Positions 29,691 through 42,244 of a stretch of 62,000 nt of DNA are shown piece by piece. Source of the DNA: Mesostigma viride (taxonomy: Eukaryota; Streptophyta; Mesostigmatophyceae; Mesostigmatales; Mesostigmataceae). Below the pieces are notes generated by a model. The model was given only the letters and a program-made list of their open reading frames with translations. It had not been told where the DNA came from and did no database searches. A program made the translations under genes and the position numbers. Location: NCBI GenBank assembly GCA_009746045.1, contig RPFO01000312.1, positions 3,517,714-3,579,713 on the forward strand, in the 5' to 3' direction. Numbering within the stretch: position 1 is the stretch's first letter; every line of letters begins with the position of its first letter.

Positions 29691-32600
29691 ACGCAAAAAC
29701 GGACAAAAGACGCTACTTCAGGGGCATATCCCCTAAGGCAATGGGGGCAAAGTTACTCATGCTTCAATATGAAGTGATTCAATATATTCCCATATAAGTG
29801 TACTGTCGTATATACTGAGGTCGCCTACCCAGTTGGAGCCCCGGAATATAGAGTATTATTATTACAGTTATAAATTTTCCCGCAAAAATGGCACTTTTCT
29901 AGGCTACAAAAAACAAATCAAATCATAGACACATATTTAGAAAGTGCTGTCCTCCGGCTTTTTGCCTTTGCACCGTGTGCAGTTCTTGGACGTTTTGGAG
30001 TCATGGCATGGCTAACGTGATGACTGACTAGCTACCTTTTCAGTGGTTTTCCATTTGCGGGTATTTCCTCGTAAATGGTGGGAGAGCGATCGCAGCAATT
30101 GATGGTGCTCACCACTAGACACTCCCGGCCAGTTAGGCTCGAAACACACGCCCTGATCAAGCATGCTGTTTCCGGCCCCACCGTCTAGGTCATCTAGTCG
30201 CTCTACACGTAAGCCAGCCATAATTTCAATGCACAAGGAATCAAGGATACACATTTCCATCACCATTCATAGATTCATCATCCTGAACGACTCGAACACG
30301 CGGACAAGATAACGGCAGGCTCGAGCTACCATGGTCCGGATTCTCCCGATTTCTGGCCTGCGCTGGTTGTCTCCTTGATATTTAGAGCTTGGGGAGATAT
30401 TAACGAATACTACACATATCGACAAGTAATGCCACAAAACTTGAGCTCATTCTGAGTACAAACGATGAAGTTATAAATTTTAATTGGCAGTTGGCCACCT
30501 GTGCAGACGCTAAGGAAGGCAATAGTGAGTATTCAGGCACACTAACACTTCCTATGCCATATCCAAAAGGCTCCTGACCATGCCCGATTTGACTACAATG
30601 TACTTGAGGAGGTGGCCGGGCAGGTCATGTGCCCTTGCCTTACCTCGACACGGGCAACCTGTTGCGTTTGTGCACAACAATGAGGCAGTTAGCTCTACAT
30701 GCCTAGCCAACACTTCTAATGCATATTCCGGATCCAGGTTTATGGTGTGAGCATCATCCCCAAACCAAGCTGTCCAAATTCAAACACAACCTAGAAAGCC
30801 ATATCCACCAACTGCCCAACCAAGGGTAACAACAGACAGTCCACAGAGAAAGCATAAGTATCATACACTTGCCTTGCTAGCATATGAATTAGGCGGCTCG
30901 AGATCCCATTTTAGTGGGAGAAAGGCCAACAAGACAACGATAGCCCCTACCTCCGTGCAGTTCCACCCATGCAGTATGCTAATTCTTTTAGCACATCGTG
31001 TATGTGTGTATGCGTTCCCTCTTTTCCCTCTTAGTTTTGGTTGTTTGTGGTGGTGGTGGATGCCCCTCAGCTAGAACAACCACTGCCACCTTTCTTTCCA
31101 GCGCAATTGTTTGCCAAGAAACAACCTCAAGCTTGTGAGCCGGCTCTAACCACAATGAAGCCGTTGCTAAGAAAGGCTGCGTCAATATTCACACAAAACT
31201 GAGTGCTGTTAGCAATCTCCTTCCAAGAAACCACTCAGCAAATCCCTGACAACTTGATGACATGCTACGGCTCACGCTTTGACACGTCCCAGCCATATGC
31301 AACGTACATAAAAACCACTAAAAGGTGCCAGGAATCTGGCGATGCGCAGCACGGAAAGGCATGCTACCTGGCGCTAACTGCACGGAAAGAAGCCGAAAAC
31401 TTGCGTTGATAACCCATCAAGCTAGGAAGCGAAACATTCGTGGGGGGACGCTGAGCGCACGATCGTACCATTACCGGCATTGTCCTTCTCCCAGCGGCGC
31501 AAGAAAGAACAACCTTCCAAGGAATAATTAATAACACGCGCATTCCGCGAGCCTGGAGATTGTCTTACCGTTCATGACGGAAATCTTGCCGAAACCCAGC
31601 AAATTTTTTAAAGCTTTACCAATAACAACTGAAACGCATCCTTGACGCTAAGTAAAAGCCCATAAAACCTGACAATCACCGCCGCCAGCGTGCATTCTAA
31701 TTTATTCCTCTCGACGAAAACTTCAGATTGGACCCCCGTGACGATGGTCATCAATAAAATCATGGACACTGCCAAAGGCACGAACTCCGCTACAAGTAAT
31801 ATCATAAACTCACCGTCTTTAAGATTCGCACAGTTTCTCTGCATTCCGTTCACGAGCTATCTTTTTCTACTGTGCCTGAAAGCGCATCGCCATGGCCAGC
31901 TCCGGTAGGGGTGCGCGCACCGTGCACCACTTTTTCACGGTACGGACGGGTACCGCGAATTTTTTCGGTGCTAAAAAATTCGTGCCGGGACCGTCACCAC
32001 AAGATCAGGAAGAATTCACCTGGCTTTCGATGGCAACACATCTTTCAGGCTTAACATTGTAGCCAAGGCGTTAAACCGCATAATGCAAGTAAGTACTTGC
32101 GTGTCATGCGCATGGGCATGCCACGGAGTACTATGCTAATCTCATTAGAAAAAAAAATACACGATAGTTACAAACATCGTCTGCATCATGCCCCAACCAT
32201 ATCTAAGTCACTAGAGAGGGATATAATCCTCATCCGCATTAATGCCCTTCAAACGGAAAAAGGCACAACGTGTGTCTTCCTTCCTCCACCCCCCCTTTTC
32301 CCTTCTTGTTTTTAGCATGCCTTCAAAACCGAGGGAGGGGACAATTGAAATCAGCATGAAAAGTAGGATTTTTGTTCATACATGGCATTAGTTGTCTCAC
32401 TTAATACATCATCACTTAATAAATCATACGTGTGACCAAAACTCACAAAAAGTCAGGTAGAGAGCAGGCATATGAAAACCCACCATACTGGGTTCCCAAC
32501 AGCAAGCAGGACACACGCAGCACCTACGAATAAATTCCTAAGCACATACATGCCTTTATGTGAGGTAAGAGTTAACTCACACGTCGTGAAGTTTTACCTG

Positions 32601-33650
32601 TTGCTAGCCCGGCAGCGACATATACACTTGGAGGCAGTTACGGGCAAATACAATACGTCTTCCGCCACAACAACCAGGAACACCAGCAACCTGCAAACCT
32701 GTGTGGCGAGGTCGCAGTAGGTGTCGTCGATTACCCAGCATCTCTCCTTGCAAAAGAGCGATGTCTTATACCTGTAGGCTCATGGATAACACATCGTCAT
32801 CGCTGACACGGCCATTCACCGAACCAGTGCACCCGATCTACTGACCACCTACTGTCATGATGTTTCAGACCGAGTCTGCAGACAATCAGCCATGAGAACC
32901 GAAAATGCCGACTGCATCTACTCCAATTGATCCTGGAAAGTATCATGTGATTACTTTCTGCCGGGATGCGAGCTGCATGTAATCCACCAGACCAGAAGCA
33001 TACCGTAGACGGTTCTTGTTTGTAGAGCCCACGGAAACCAGTATTGAAATCAGGACCTCTAGCCTGATGCGCAGCGTTGATAGCCCCTTCCGGATCCGAC
33101 GGAACAGGACAAAAACGCGCCCGCGCAAGGTTCATTGCCGGTGACTGGTGAGCCGTAGACAATTTTTCCAACCCGAAAATAAATGGCGTTCTCAACCTGT
33201 CGGCTACCTTACGGTAAAACATTGACAGTGTCTACGGTATGGTCAGCCGACTTGACTGGTAAAAAGGAGCGGGATGTGCCGAGGGATGTGCTGTTCGTGT
33301 ATGCATTGTAGGAGATTGTAATAGCCAGCTGGGGCTGCCCGCAGAAATGCCCGCAAGTCTGCTGGCAGCTGTGATTTCCGCTGGGCGCTGAGGCATGAGG
33401 CAACAATGTTGTTGTTGTTGTTGTTTTGTTGCCCACGCCGCACATGGGCACTTTGGGCAGCAGGCAACCATGAGTGAGAACAATCTCATGCAATTTCAGT
33501 CAAGTTCATTACACAACAGGTACGGTATTCACGATCCACGACGCGACGTCACGACGTGTCTCCGCACGACGCGACGCCACGGTCACGTGATGCCGGTTTG
33601 ACGTGGTCTTCTAGTACAGTAGAGTTTTTAGCCTAGGTTTCACGAGGCGG
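29691..33650. other. Long gene-poor region
   Basis: No convincing gene. Items seen: 30,331-30,385 matches the ORF1-like relic at about 42,772-42,830 (GGATTCTCCCGA, CTGGCCTGCGCTGGTTGTCT). 31,000-31,060 matches 23,354-23,420. (GTT)n lies at about 33,407-33,424. A GACGCGACG-rich segment with a CACGTGA site lies near 33,540-33,600. Confidence 0.5.
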
Positions 33651-33657
33651 TTCTCCC

Positions 33658-33668
33658 GGTATATAAAT
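33658..33668 (+). promoter_or_regulatory. Probable TATA box of the seven-exon gene
   Basis: TATATAAAT at 33660-33668 follows a GC-rich stretch and precedes the inferred start codon by about 325 bp. If used, transcription would start near 33,690 and give a 5' untranslated region of about 300 nt. Position fits a core promoter, but no transcript evidence is available. Confidence 0.4.
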
Positions 33669-33991
33669 GCCTGTACTGGAATGAGTTCCAAAGTACAAGG
33701 CCGTGCTCTGCAACGAACGAGGTTTAGAAGGATCATTCTCTTTGATGATGAAACTCAGCATTGTGTGGTGCGTCCTTTCACCACGTCGGCGGCTTATGGG
33801 GAATAACGACGGGTCTGTTCCGGATTGAAGAGGACGTTCCCTGCAAGGACTTCGACGTGCAGACTGAAGCCATATCTTCCCTTTCGTCGCCAGTCATCCT
33901 AGCAGACAAAAAGCCATACTGCACAACACATCATCACGAATCTTGGTTTTCTAGCATACCAATCTTGGGTATCGTCCGTCGGTTGCTATCC

Positions 33992-36900
33992 ATGGAGCCA
34001 CGGTTGCGTCGGTTGGCTATCCAATATTCAGCTCTGTTCGCCGTCTTCGCTTGCTGGAAATCGAACGCGCTTCTCGACCTCTCCCGGCCCTATTTTATAG
34101 AGGATGGCGCGAATTTCGATACGAATGGGGTGCTGCACAACGGGCAGTACTTCCTGCCCGCAGACCCTGACGGAGCCGTCGGGTTGCGCCATGTGGTAAA
34201 TGTCGCGCGTGTGTACGTACCGGATGCATGCGTGGAATGCACAACCATGATCGTGCTAGCATTCGTGATTATGAATAACAATAGTTGTCCGTAGGGGTCT
34301 TGTAGGAATGCAAATTCTCTATCGTTGCTAGCATTCGTGATACCATCGTGATAGTCTACTCCGCAGACAATATTTGCGCATCCGCTCACTTGCCACGTCC
34401 AATTGGTACCGGCGGCTTCTCCTTCGCCACCACCCCCACTGCCCGTTGGACTTGCCGGTCTCTGCCGGTACTTGTGTCGATGTGCATGTGGGGCCCCGGA
34501 CAGGTGGACGTGGGGAACTCCTTCATCGAATGGTGGTTGAAGGACCCCCCGACTCTGCAATCTCAACAGGTGCTTACGGATCGCAGTAATGATGCAGTAT
34601 GGATTAATATAATGCGGTATGGATGCCTGCGATGCCACATTGCGGTTGTAAAGTGTACGTGCACTCCTACAGACACACACTCCTACAGACATGCACTCCT
34701 GCATAGGATGAAATGCTGGTCAGTAGACACTCAGTTGTCCGGTTGAGGAAGGGGAGCGGTCCCAAGGCAGTTGATTCTACTGTGCTCCTGGCAACCCTGT
34801 ACCACTGGTGTCGAGATATGTTCCTGGCACTCTGCACGGCACCACATAACTGAATAGCTCACAGTTGCTGGACTGAATCGTGCTTCCATTGCAGTCCCGA
34901 TCTGTGGGACTCCCCCGTGACTAAGTTGTTATGGGAACCCCATCTATATAGCGGCTTGAGGACAGCTCCAGGGTATGCACGTGTATAGGCATAGTCCATC
35001 AAGCAACCATGAGGTGTGACAAAATTGGCGAAACTAACCTTTCTGGCATGCAGCACTAAGGCTGACGTCCATGGTGGTACCTGCTAGGCGGGGAACTCTG
35101 TGTTGGTGCCCTCCCCATGCCTGAGCTCTCCCTAAGTCCCCCATCCCTGCCCCTCCCCCCCCCCCCCCCTGGTTTAAGAATCCCAGGTTTAAGATTATAA
35201 GACCCTGGATTTGACCTCTACTAGAAGTTTAGTTGTAGAATGTAGTAGAATGAAGTAGAATCGAATCACAGTAGTAAGATTCTTTAAGATCGTGAGCTCT
35301 GGATTGGTCAGACCCCAACGTGTGTTGGGGGGGTGTACTCACTGGCATCTCTTCCCTCAGTACCTACCAATGGTGATGACTGTGGGGTGGTGACGAAACG
35401 TGGTCATTGTAGACGTGAGATCGAGCACCAGGGCCTTCCACCCAACCCACTTGCCTGGCCTTTCTCAAACTTTCAAAGGCATGGAGGCAAGCGCTCAGTG
35501 CACCGTCCTGTGGTCTTTTCTCTCGCTGTAAGTCCACCATGCATGCATGCCAGATGATGTGCGCATTCCTTTTGGTGGCGATGTCATGCAGCCTTGCCTT
35601 CGTTCTCTTGTCACTTGTTTCAGGGAGCATGTGCATGCAGTGCAGGCACGGCCAAGGCACGGCAGTGCTGCTAAGCGCGCACGGCACCCTTCCAGCATTC
35701 CGGCACGGAACCTGAACTCATGGTGCTCTGCATGCACTAGAAAAGCAGAATCCACCCACTGGTAGCTGGGGTTGCCTTGCAAAGCGGTAGCATGACAATC
35801 CCGGCCCCCCCCCGCCCCCCATGGTTGCAGGGATCCACCCATGTTGTTGGCGAGGCAAACCATGCCTTGAATACCTCCTCGTCATTGGTTTGCTTCACAT
35901 GTTGCCGTCCCATGCCAAGCCATACCAGGCGTCACAGGTGATGTGGTTGAAACCCTGGCGTGGTTGCCTTCCAGGATGATGATTTCACTGTTGTGCCGTA
36001 CTAACACTGTGCTTGCTCACCCGACACCTCTGATACGTGGCCATGCACAACTATCATGTGCTCGCATCACCGCCCACCCATTTTTCTTCAACCGTGGTAT
36101 CAGGCCTTGGGCACTCCCAGCGGCTTCCTGCCGGCATCCATCAGACTGTTCGACCCCAAGGTAGTCTACGACTGCTTCGTCCCTGGGGGCCGGTTTGTGG
36201 TGATCGCGCTCGAGCGACAGGACGAGGCGCGGGGCCAAACGCAGGACGTGTCGCGCATCCATTTCGCGGTCACGCGGACGGCCGACCCGAACGATGGCTG
36301 GTGGACGTATGTGACGGACGTGGCAGCCAGCGTGGGGACGATCAACGGCGTGCCTGTGTACGTTCCATGCGTCGCAAACTCATGTCTATGGTTTGAATCC
36401 CGCTATTAAAGTCGACGCGCCTCGTTGGCTGGCAGATGCTTCTTTATACTAATGCAAGGTGTGGGCGATGGATGCCAAGGTGGGGTGGGTGGATGCAAGG
36501 TGGGGTGGGTGGATGCATGGTGGGGTGGATGGATGCATGGTGGGGTGGATGGATGCATGGTGGGGTGGATGGATGCATGGTGGGGTGGATGGATGCAAGG
36601 TGGGGAGGATGGATGCCAAGGTGGGGAGGATAGACACGAGGTGCGACGGCCCGCGGGCACGCCATGAGGGTATTCTGGTTATATCTTTGCGAACATCACA
36701 ACATGGAGGTAGCAGAGCATGTTTCTATTGCACAGCAAGCGGGTGGCGTGTCACATGTGTGCAGCATAGGATGTGACAGGATTGATGCAGCACGTCTGTA
36801 TTGTACATGCAGCGCGTGGGCAGCGCAGCATGTTTGATGTTTGTACGTTACAGCTGATATTGTACAGCTGTTTGTGCAGCTGATGTTTGACCATTCATAG

Positions 36901-39900
36901 ACAGTGAAGCATGGGGTGTTCTGAAGCATGCTGGCGTACGGAAGATCGAAAGGACAAAGCCATCAACTAGGGCCGCTCATAGGCGGTAGCTGCTGGTGGT
37001 GCTAGGCGGTGAGCCCTGGCAGCATCATCTTGCGATGGGCTGGAGGTGCCGGAGGCCAGGCACCACTGCATCACAAAGATACGCTTTCCCAACCAAGTTA
37101 CTTCTGACCCAAACCATGCCAGCGGCTGTCTGCATTGACTGTACGGCGCAAGATGGCACAAGCGCCCAACACCCTACGGGCTACAGCGGTGTGGCCAAGT
37201 CTCCGATGCTAGCCGTGCTGTTCTTGTGTGGGAGCTGAATTGTGGATTGGCGAGTGGATTGATAAGTGGATTGACACAAGTGGATTGACAAAAGTGGATT
37301 GACACAAGTGCACTGACGGATGGATTGATGGTTCTTGTCGAATGCTTGCAACCTTTTGCGGTTGCTCATGACCCCGCCCCCCCGGGTTGCGCTCGACCAC
37401 CCCGCAACTGCCACCTGTCCATCCCACCGGCAACAAACAGCTGGGCGGACTACCCCAGCCTGTCCGTGGACGAGGTGGCGGTCTACGTGAGCGTAAACAT
37501 GTTCACCTTTGGGTTGACGCCCACCTTCCAGGGCGTGCGCGTGTTCGCGCTGTTCAAGGATGACTTTTACTTTGGCAGCACGCAGCCGCGGCTCAACGTG
37601 GTGGACCCTTACCCTGCAGGGTTCCCAGGCGTCGCAGCCACGACAACCCTCGCAAATCTGTGCTCCGGACAGGTGGCCCATCCCCCCCCCTTTGACAACC
37701 CGGGCACTTTCATGATGTCGTATCAGTGCGTGGATGGCAGTCCCACGCTGTCGGCGTTTCGGATCATCACGGCAACGCAGGGCGGGGAGTTCCCCAACAC
37801 TACCTTTGTGCAAGGTGCGTGGCCGCGTCGGGCCGTGGGAAATGGTTGGTGCAACCAGCTCTTATATACTTGTGCATGCTGCTTCTGCCATTAGGTACAC
37901 TCACCACTCGTCGATGCAGTACAGCGTGCCTAGGTAGGTGGCACAGTATTCGACTACGACGTGACATGTGGCGCGTACGGCGTGATCGATTTGTGGGCCT
38001 CTCATCCAGGCTGTAAGCAAGCAGCTCTTAAATTTGTTAGAACTTAGAACCCCTTTGCTTTACCCAGGGCTTACACAAGTCGCCATCTAACGGCGCGTGT
38101 TAAATGGGGTGGATACCTGCTCATTCTGGGGCAACCTGACACCTTGTTGTTGCCACCTTACGGCACCTGTGTGCGGCACCCCCTCGGCCAACAGGGGCTG
38201 GGCCTTTCTTCACAAGTAACATCACTGACGTCGTGGGCGACAACGGCGACACGTGCGGGCCACTTGTCAACGCGCCACAGCTCGGGGGGGCGGCCCCCCT
38301 GGACGTGGACACCCGCCCACGCCAGACGCAGGCGGTGTGGCAGGACGACACGCTCTACGCGGTGTCTATCATCAGGCCGCGCTCGAGCGAGAACGCGGGC
38401 CAGACGACCGTCTATTTTTGGGAGTTGGCAACGGATAGCAACGGGGTCGTGCAGGATGTGAGTTGCCATCTGATGCATGGCTGCAAAGAATGACTGTCGT
38501 AATGACGTCCAGTATGTGATGCACAACTGAGAATTAAAGGACATCACATGCTTGATGTTGTACCCAGTCGACCGGCGAGGCCTTCTCTTTTGTTGCCAGC
38601 AAGTTGATGGTGGCCCAGTGCCCCCTGTCCAACATTTTCGTAATCCAACCTCCTTCACCTGCAGCAATTCTTTGTTGGGGCCAGGAGGTTGGTTGCTACT
38701 TGCCATCACACTGCATCGCCTTGTCTAATAGTGTTGGGGAGACGTAGCGATCGAGCCAGCCTTGAAAACCATGCTGTTTCCTTGCTAGCCCAATTGGAAT
38801 GTGCCCATTCCTGGCTGCATGGCATGGCCAGCATTTTGCTGTGCTGGTCTTCATGCCCTGGAGGTTTTCTGGGTGCTGGTCGATTCCTCGGGTAAATTAT
38901 TCAGGTTGCCTGCCAGAGACCAGACGTCTCTGCAGGTGACTGGCTGGTCATGGAAACTGACTTGAATCTACACCGCGATGCCTTCTGCGTGTCATCCTAC
39001 ACGGCACGAGGTCCAGCATCGTGCCGTACATGAATCTTCCCTACTTCAGGCCTACAATGGTTGTCTCACTAGAGCTTCGCGATAGGAGACAACCCCCTTT
39101 TTTGAGTGGATTGGTTTCCAATCTTGTTACTTTCGTGGCCCCCTGCATTACAGCAGAGAAGGTCCGCACCCCTTTGTCATGCTCAACGTGCCTGTCCTCC
39201 TCTCCGGTCAGCCAACCATATGACCTGCCAGCAGTCTGGCCTGAGGCAGCATGGGATTCCCACGTCACTGGGATGGCAGCAGTACTGCTGACCCATGGAT
39301 CTTCCATCGCTGCATGCATAATCCCACCCTGGCCCCACCCATGTGGCCCCAGGTGCTGAGCCAGGGTGAGATCGGTGGCGAAGACTTTGCCCCCGGCTCC
39401 TTCACCTTCTACCCATCCCTCACCATCAACACGGTGGGCGATCTGGGCATCGGCTTCTCCATCAGCGGACCGTTGATATACCCTTCGGCTGCCTTTGTCA
39501 CGCGGCCCGCCACATCCGTCACCTTCTCCCCAACTGTTGTGTTCGCGGAGGGCCTCGACAGCTACGTCAGGGTAATTCGCTGCGCTGCACTCGGCCCTGC
39601 ACATGGGAGAGGTTATCGCTTTGCAAGGCCAAGGATTCCAGTGGCCGGATTCCTGTCGTAGAGTGCAAGGACAAAAGTGTTGTGCGTGTTTTAGGGGTGG
39701 GTGGGTGGGTGGTTGGGCGGGCTGGCGGGCGGGCGGGTGGGCGGCGGGCGGGCGGGCGGGCGGGCGGGCGGGCGGGCGGGCGGGCGGGCGGGCGGGCGGG
39801 CGGGCGGGCGGCGGGCGGGCGGCGGGCGGGCGGCGGGCGGGCGGGCGGGCGGGCGGGCGGGCGGGCGGGCGGGCGGGCGGGCGGGGGCGGGCGGGCGGGC

Positions 39901-41763
39901 GGGCGGCGGGGGCGGCGGGCGGGCGGGCGGGCGGGCGGCGGGGGCGGCGCGGGCGGGCGGGCGGGCGGGCGGGCGGGCCCGGGCGGGCGGGCGGGCGGGC
40001 GGGCGGGCGGGCGGGCGGGCGGGTGGGTGGGTGCCCATAGGTTGGGGCAAAGCGCATTACTAGTGCCATGACTGGACATAATCAAATACGGTGAACGATT
40101 CGCGACACCATTGCATGCGGCTGGTCCCGTTGTTCCAAAGTTTACCTGTGTGGGTGAATGGCTTCGTAGATAACTGGATCAAGGGAGGGGGCAGTAGCCG
40201 GAGTGGCCAGGTTGTGCGTTCCGTTGGCGCGCACATGACGAACTGCATGTATCGGTCACGCATTCCCACTACGCCCTCACTCCAAGCCCTCACTCCAAGT
40301 CAAATGTCTCCTCCTCATCCGTTGTCGTCAGAAAGCATTATCAATGTCCCAACCTTAAGCCAAAGTTGTCTGCGAGTGCATGGTAATAGTGGTGGTGGCA
40401 GGAGAAGTGATGGGCGTTTATTCTGCTGCCACACATCACAGAAAGATTGCTGATCCCATCATGTGACATGGGCAACTAGATGTTGCTTATGATAGGTGGC
40501 GGTGGCGTGGGAATGCAGCCCACATCTGATGGGTGGTTGATTTCGCGCAGGGTGCTGATGGTACACGTTTTGCCGAGGGCCTGCCATCAACGGTTTGCAA
40601 TTGCAGTACTGCACACGGTCAGCCAACAGGCCATCCCACGGTGCCAGTCATCCCACCTCTTTGTTTTCGCAGCTGGAACGTTTGCCACCTGTCCCTGCCC
40701 GATTCTGTGCCTGCCGATTCATGGCATGTTGTTTGCGCCCGCGCCGAGGTTGACTGATAAGCTGGTGCTTCTGGGCTGCTTCTGCATGCTTCAGCCTCCA
40801 AACAGCCTGCATGTAGCGATGGCAACGAACATGGATCATCACCCTGCCCTGGATTAGCACATGATGATGTTGCTGCCTGAACGGCTGCCAGGGTGCTTTG
40901 CTCGCATCTTGCAGTCCTACTTGGCGCTGCCCCTCACACGCACCCGGCCATTGCACAACAAGAGATGATCATGCGCTCATTTTCAGGATCGGTTACCGCG
41001 TGCTCATCGCAACGATCGTGTCGCCTTGACCAAACCTGTACGTGCATGTGCGCAGACCGGGCGCGCGCCCGACCCCGACGGCACCATCAATGGCCGAAAC
41101 CGCTGGGGCGACTACAACTCGGCCGTGGTGGACCCCTCGGATGGTCAAGGTATCTGCCTATTCAACATGTACGCTCTGACCAGGGGGACCGAGATCAATC
41201 AGGAGACTGGCCGCTGGGGTACTCGATGGACATGTTACCCTCCCGCGAGAGCACCCGTCCTCACGTGCCCGGAAACCCATTCGGCGGCGGGGTGCCTGAC
41301 CGCGGCTACCTCCAATCTGGTCGCAGAGGGGTCCCTGTGGAAGGGCAACATGAAGTTGATTATGGGGAACACACAGGGCGCGTATGGTGACCCCATCAAC
41401 ACCGACGTGGACTATGTCATCTGCGTCTACGGGGGTGACCGGCTGGTCGACTCGGTACTCGTCGAGGGCGGAAGCTCGCTCTGGTCCAAAGTCACGACGG
41501 GGTACCAGTACCAGAACCCGACCCCGCCGGTCCCTGGGGTGTCCCAGCTGGTCCTCAAGGAAGGCACGGACGGCACGGGCTATATCATAATCAATGGAGC
41601 CAAGAGCGGCTTGACCAGCCTCAGTGCCGCGTTGTTCGGGTCGAGGGTCTCGTACCTGCAGGTCCGCGCCTCGGGATCCCAGTCGGCGATCAACTGCTTT
41701 GACAGCACGACGATGAGGCCCACGCTAAATACGCAGGCCAAATATGTGGCCAAAAACCCGTAG
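33992..41763 (+). CDS. Seven-exon secreted protein of bacterial-like family
   Basis: Exons 33992-34195, 34504-34569, 36104-36357, 37441-37814, 38195-38457, 39353-39571 and 41056-41763 join through GT-AG sites into one 695-residue frame ending in TAG. Intron phases are 0, 0, 2, 1, 0, 0. Residues 1-26 look like a signal peptide. Conserved-looking motifs in order: LPADPDGAVGLRHVVDVGNS (residues 54-73, across the first splice), LFDPKVVYD (105-113), WADYPSLSVD (from 176), FTFYPSLTIN, GFSISGPLIYPSAAF and RWGDYNSAVVDP (from 476). From memory, this order marks large secreted, probably propeller-like proteins of myxobacteria and planctomycetes; the role is unknown. The C-terminal about 150 residues form a separate beta-rich domain. 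Five of the six introns exceed 350 bp, and they carry minisatellites. Confidence 0.85.
36465..36632 (+). repeat. GGTGGGGTGGATGGATGCAT minisatellite in intron
   Basis: About eight units of 20 bp with small variants (GGATGCAAGG, GGATGCCAAGG) inside the 36358-37440 intron of the secreted-protein gene. The intron position explains the open frames on both strands. Confidence 0.9.
39689..40032 (+). repeat. (CGGG)n tract in last intron, G-quadruplex prone
   Basis: About 340 bp of CGGG tetramers with sparse GGCGGC interruptions, bordered by GGGTGGGTGGGT on both sides, inside the 39572-41055 intron. Runs of GGG separated by one base on the transcribed-sense strand favour quadruplex folding. The long Gly/Arg/Ala and Pro/Ala/Arg frames here are artefacts of the repeat. 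Confidence 0.95.
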
Positions 41764-42244
41764 ATTGTTGTTCTATTCCTATGGCTTAATTAATGGTATT
41801 ATGTACATAGCGTGTGAATTGAGCGCCGTGGAAACATGCCTGGCGTGCATGCTGCTTTGTAGTTGACAGTGTGTGTAGTAGCTAGCCATACAACGATCAG
41901 ATTCGACAAAAAAAACTATCATGCACCTAAGTCATCTTTTTCCTTATACCTTCAAGAGTTGCACTTGTGTGCATTGTGTCTCACTTAATGTACACGTGCA
42001 GTGTGTGTGTGTGTGTGCGCGCGCTCATGACAGTGTGTATGTGCGTGTTAACTAGCGTACGTACGCGTGTGCATGTGTCTGCGTGTGTACGTGCACGATG
42101 CATGTGGCTTGTGGATCTTGGCTGGCACGTCCGCTAGCATGCCCGTCGGCGGTTATGATACTTACATGACTCATCGGCAAGGCTGCCCTAGGCCAGTAGC
42201 TGGTAGCTAGTAGTGCATGCGTGAATATTAATTAGTTATTTAAT
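41764..42244. repeat. 3' flank with (GT)n
   Basis: Downstream of the secreted-protein gene. (GT)n and GTGTGC-type repeats span about 42,000-42,090. No gene recognised. Confidence 0.6.

Noticed and set aside
32797-33222. Minus-strand frame with SDPEGAIN, resembling DPDGAVG of the 34-kb gene
   Set aside because: The likeness is limited to about ten residues, with no other motif of that family around it.
39041-40069. Long proline/alanine/arginine and glycine-rich frames over the (CGGG)n tract
   Set aside because: Low-complexity frames generated by the tetranucleotide repeat within an intron.
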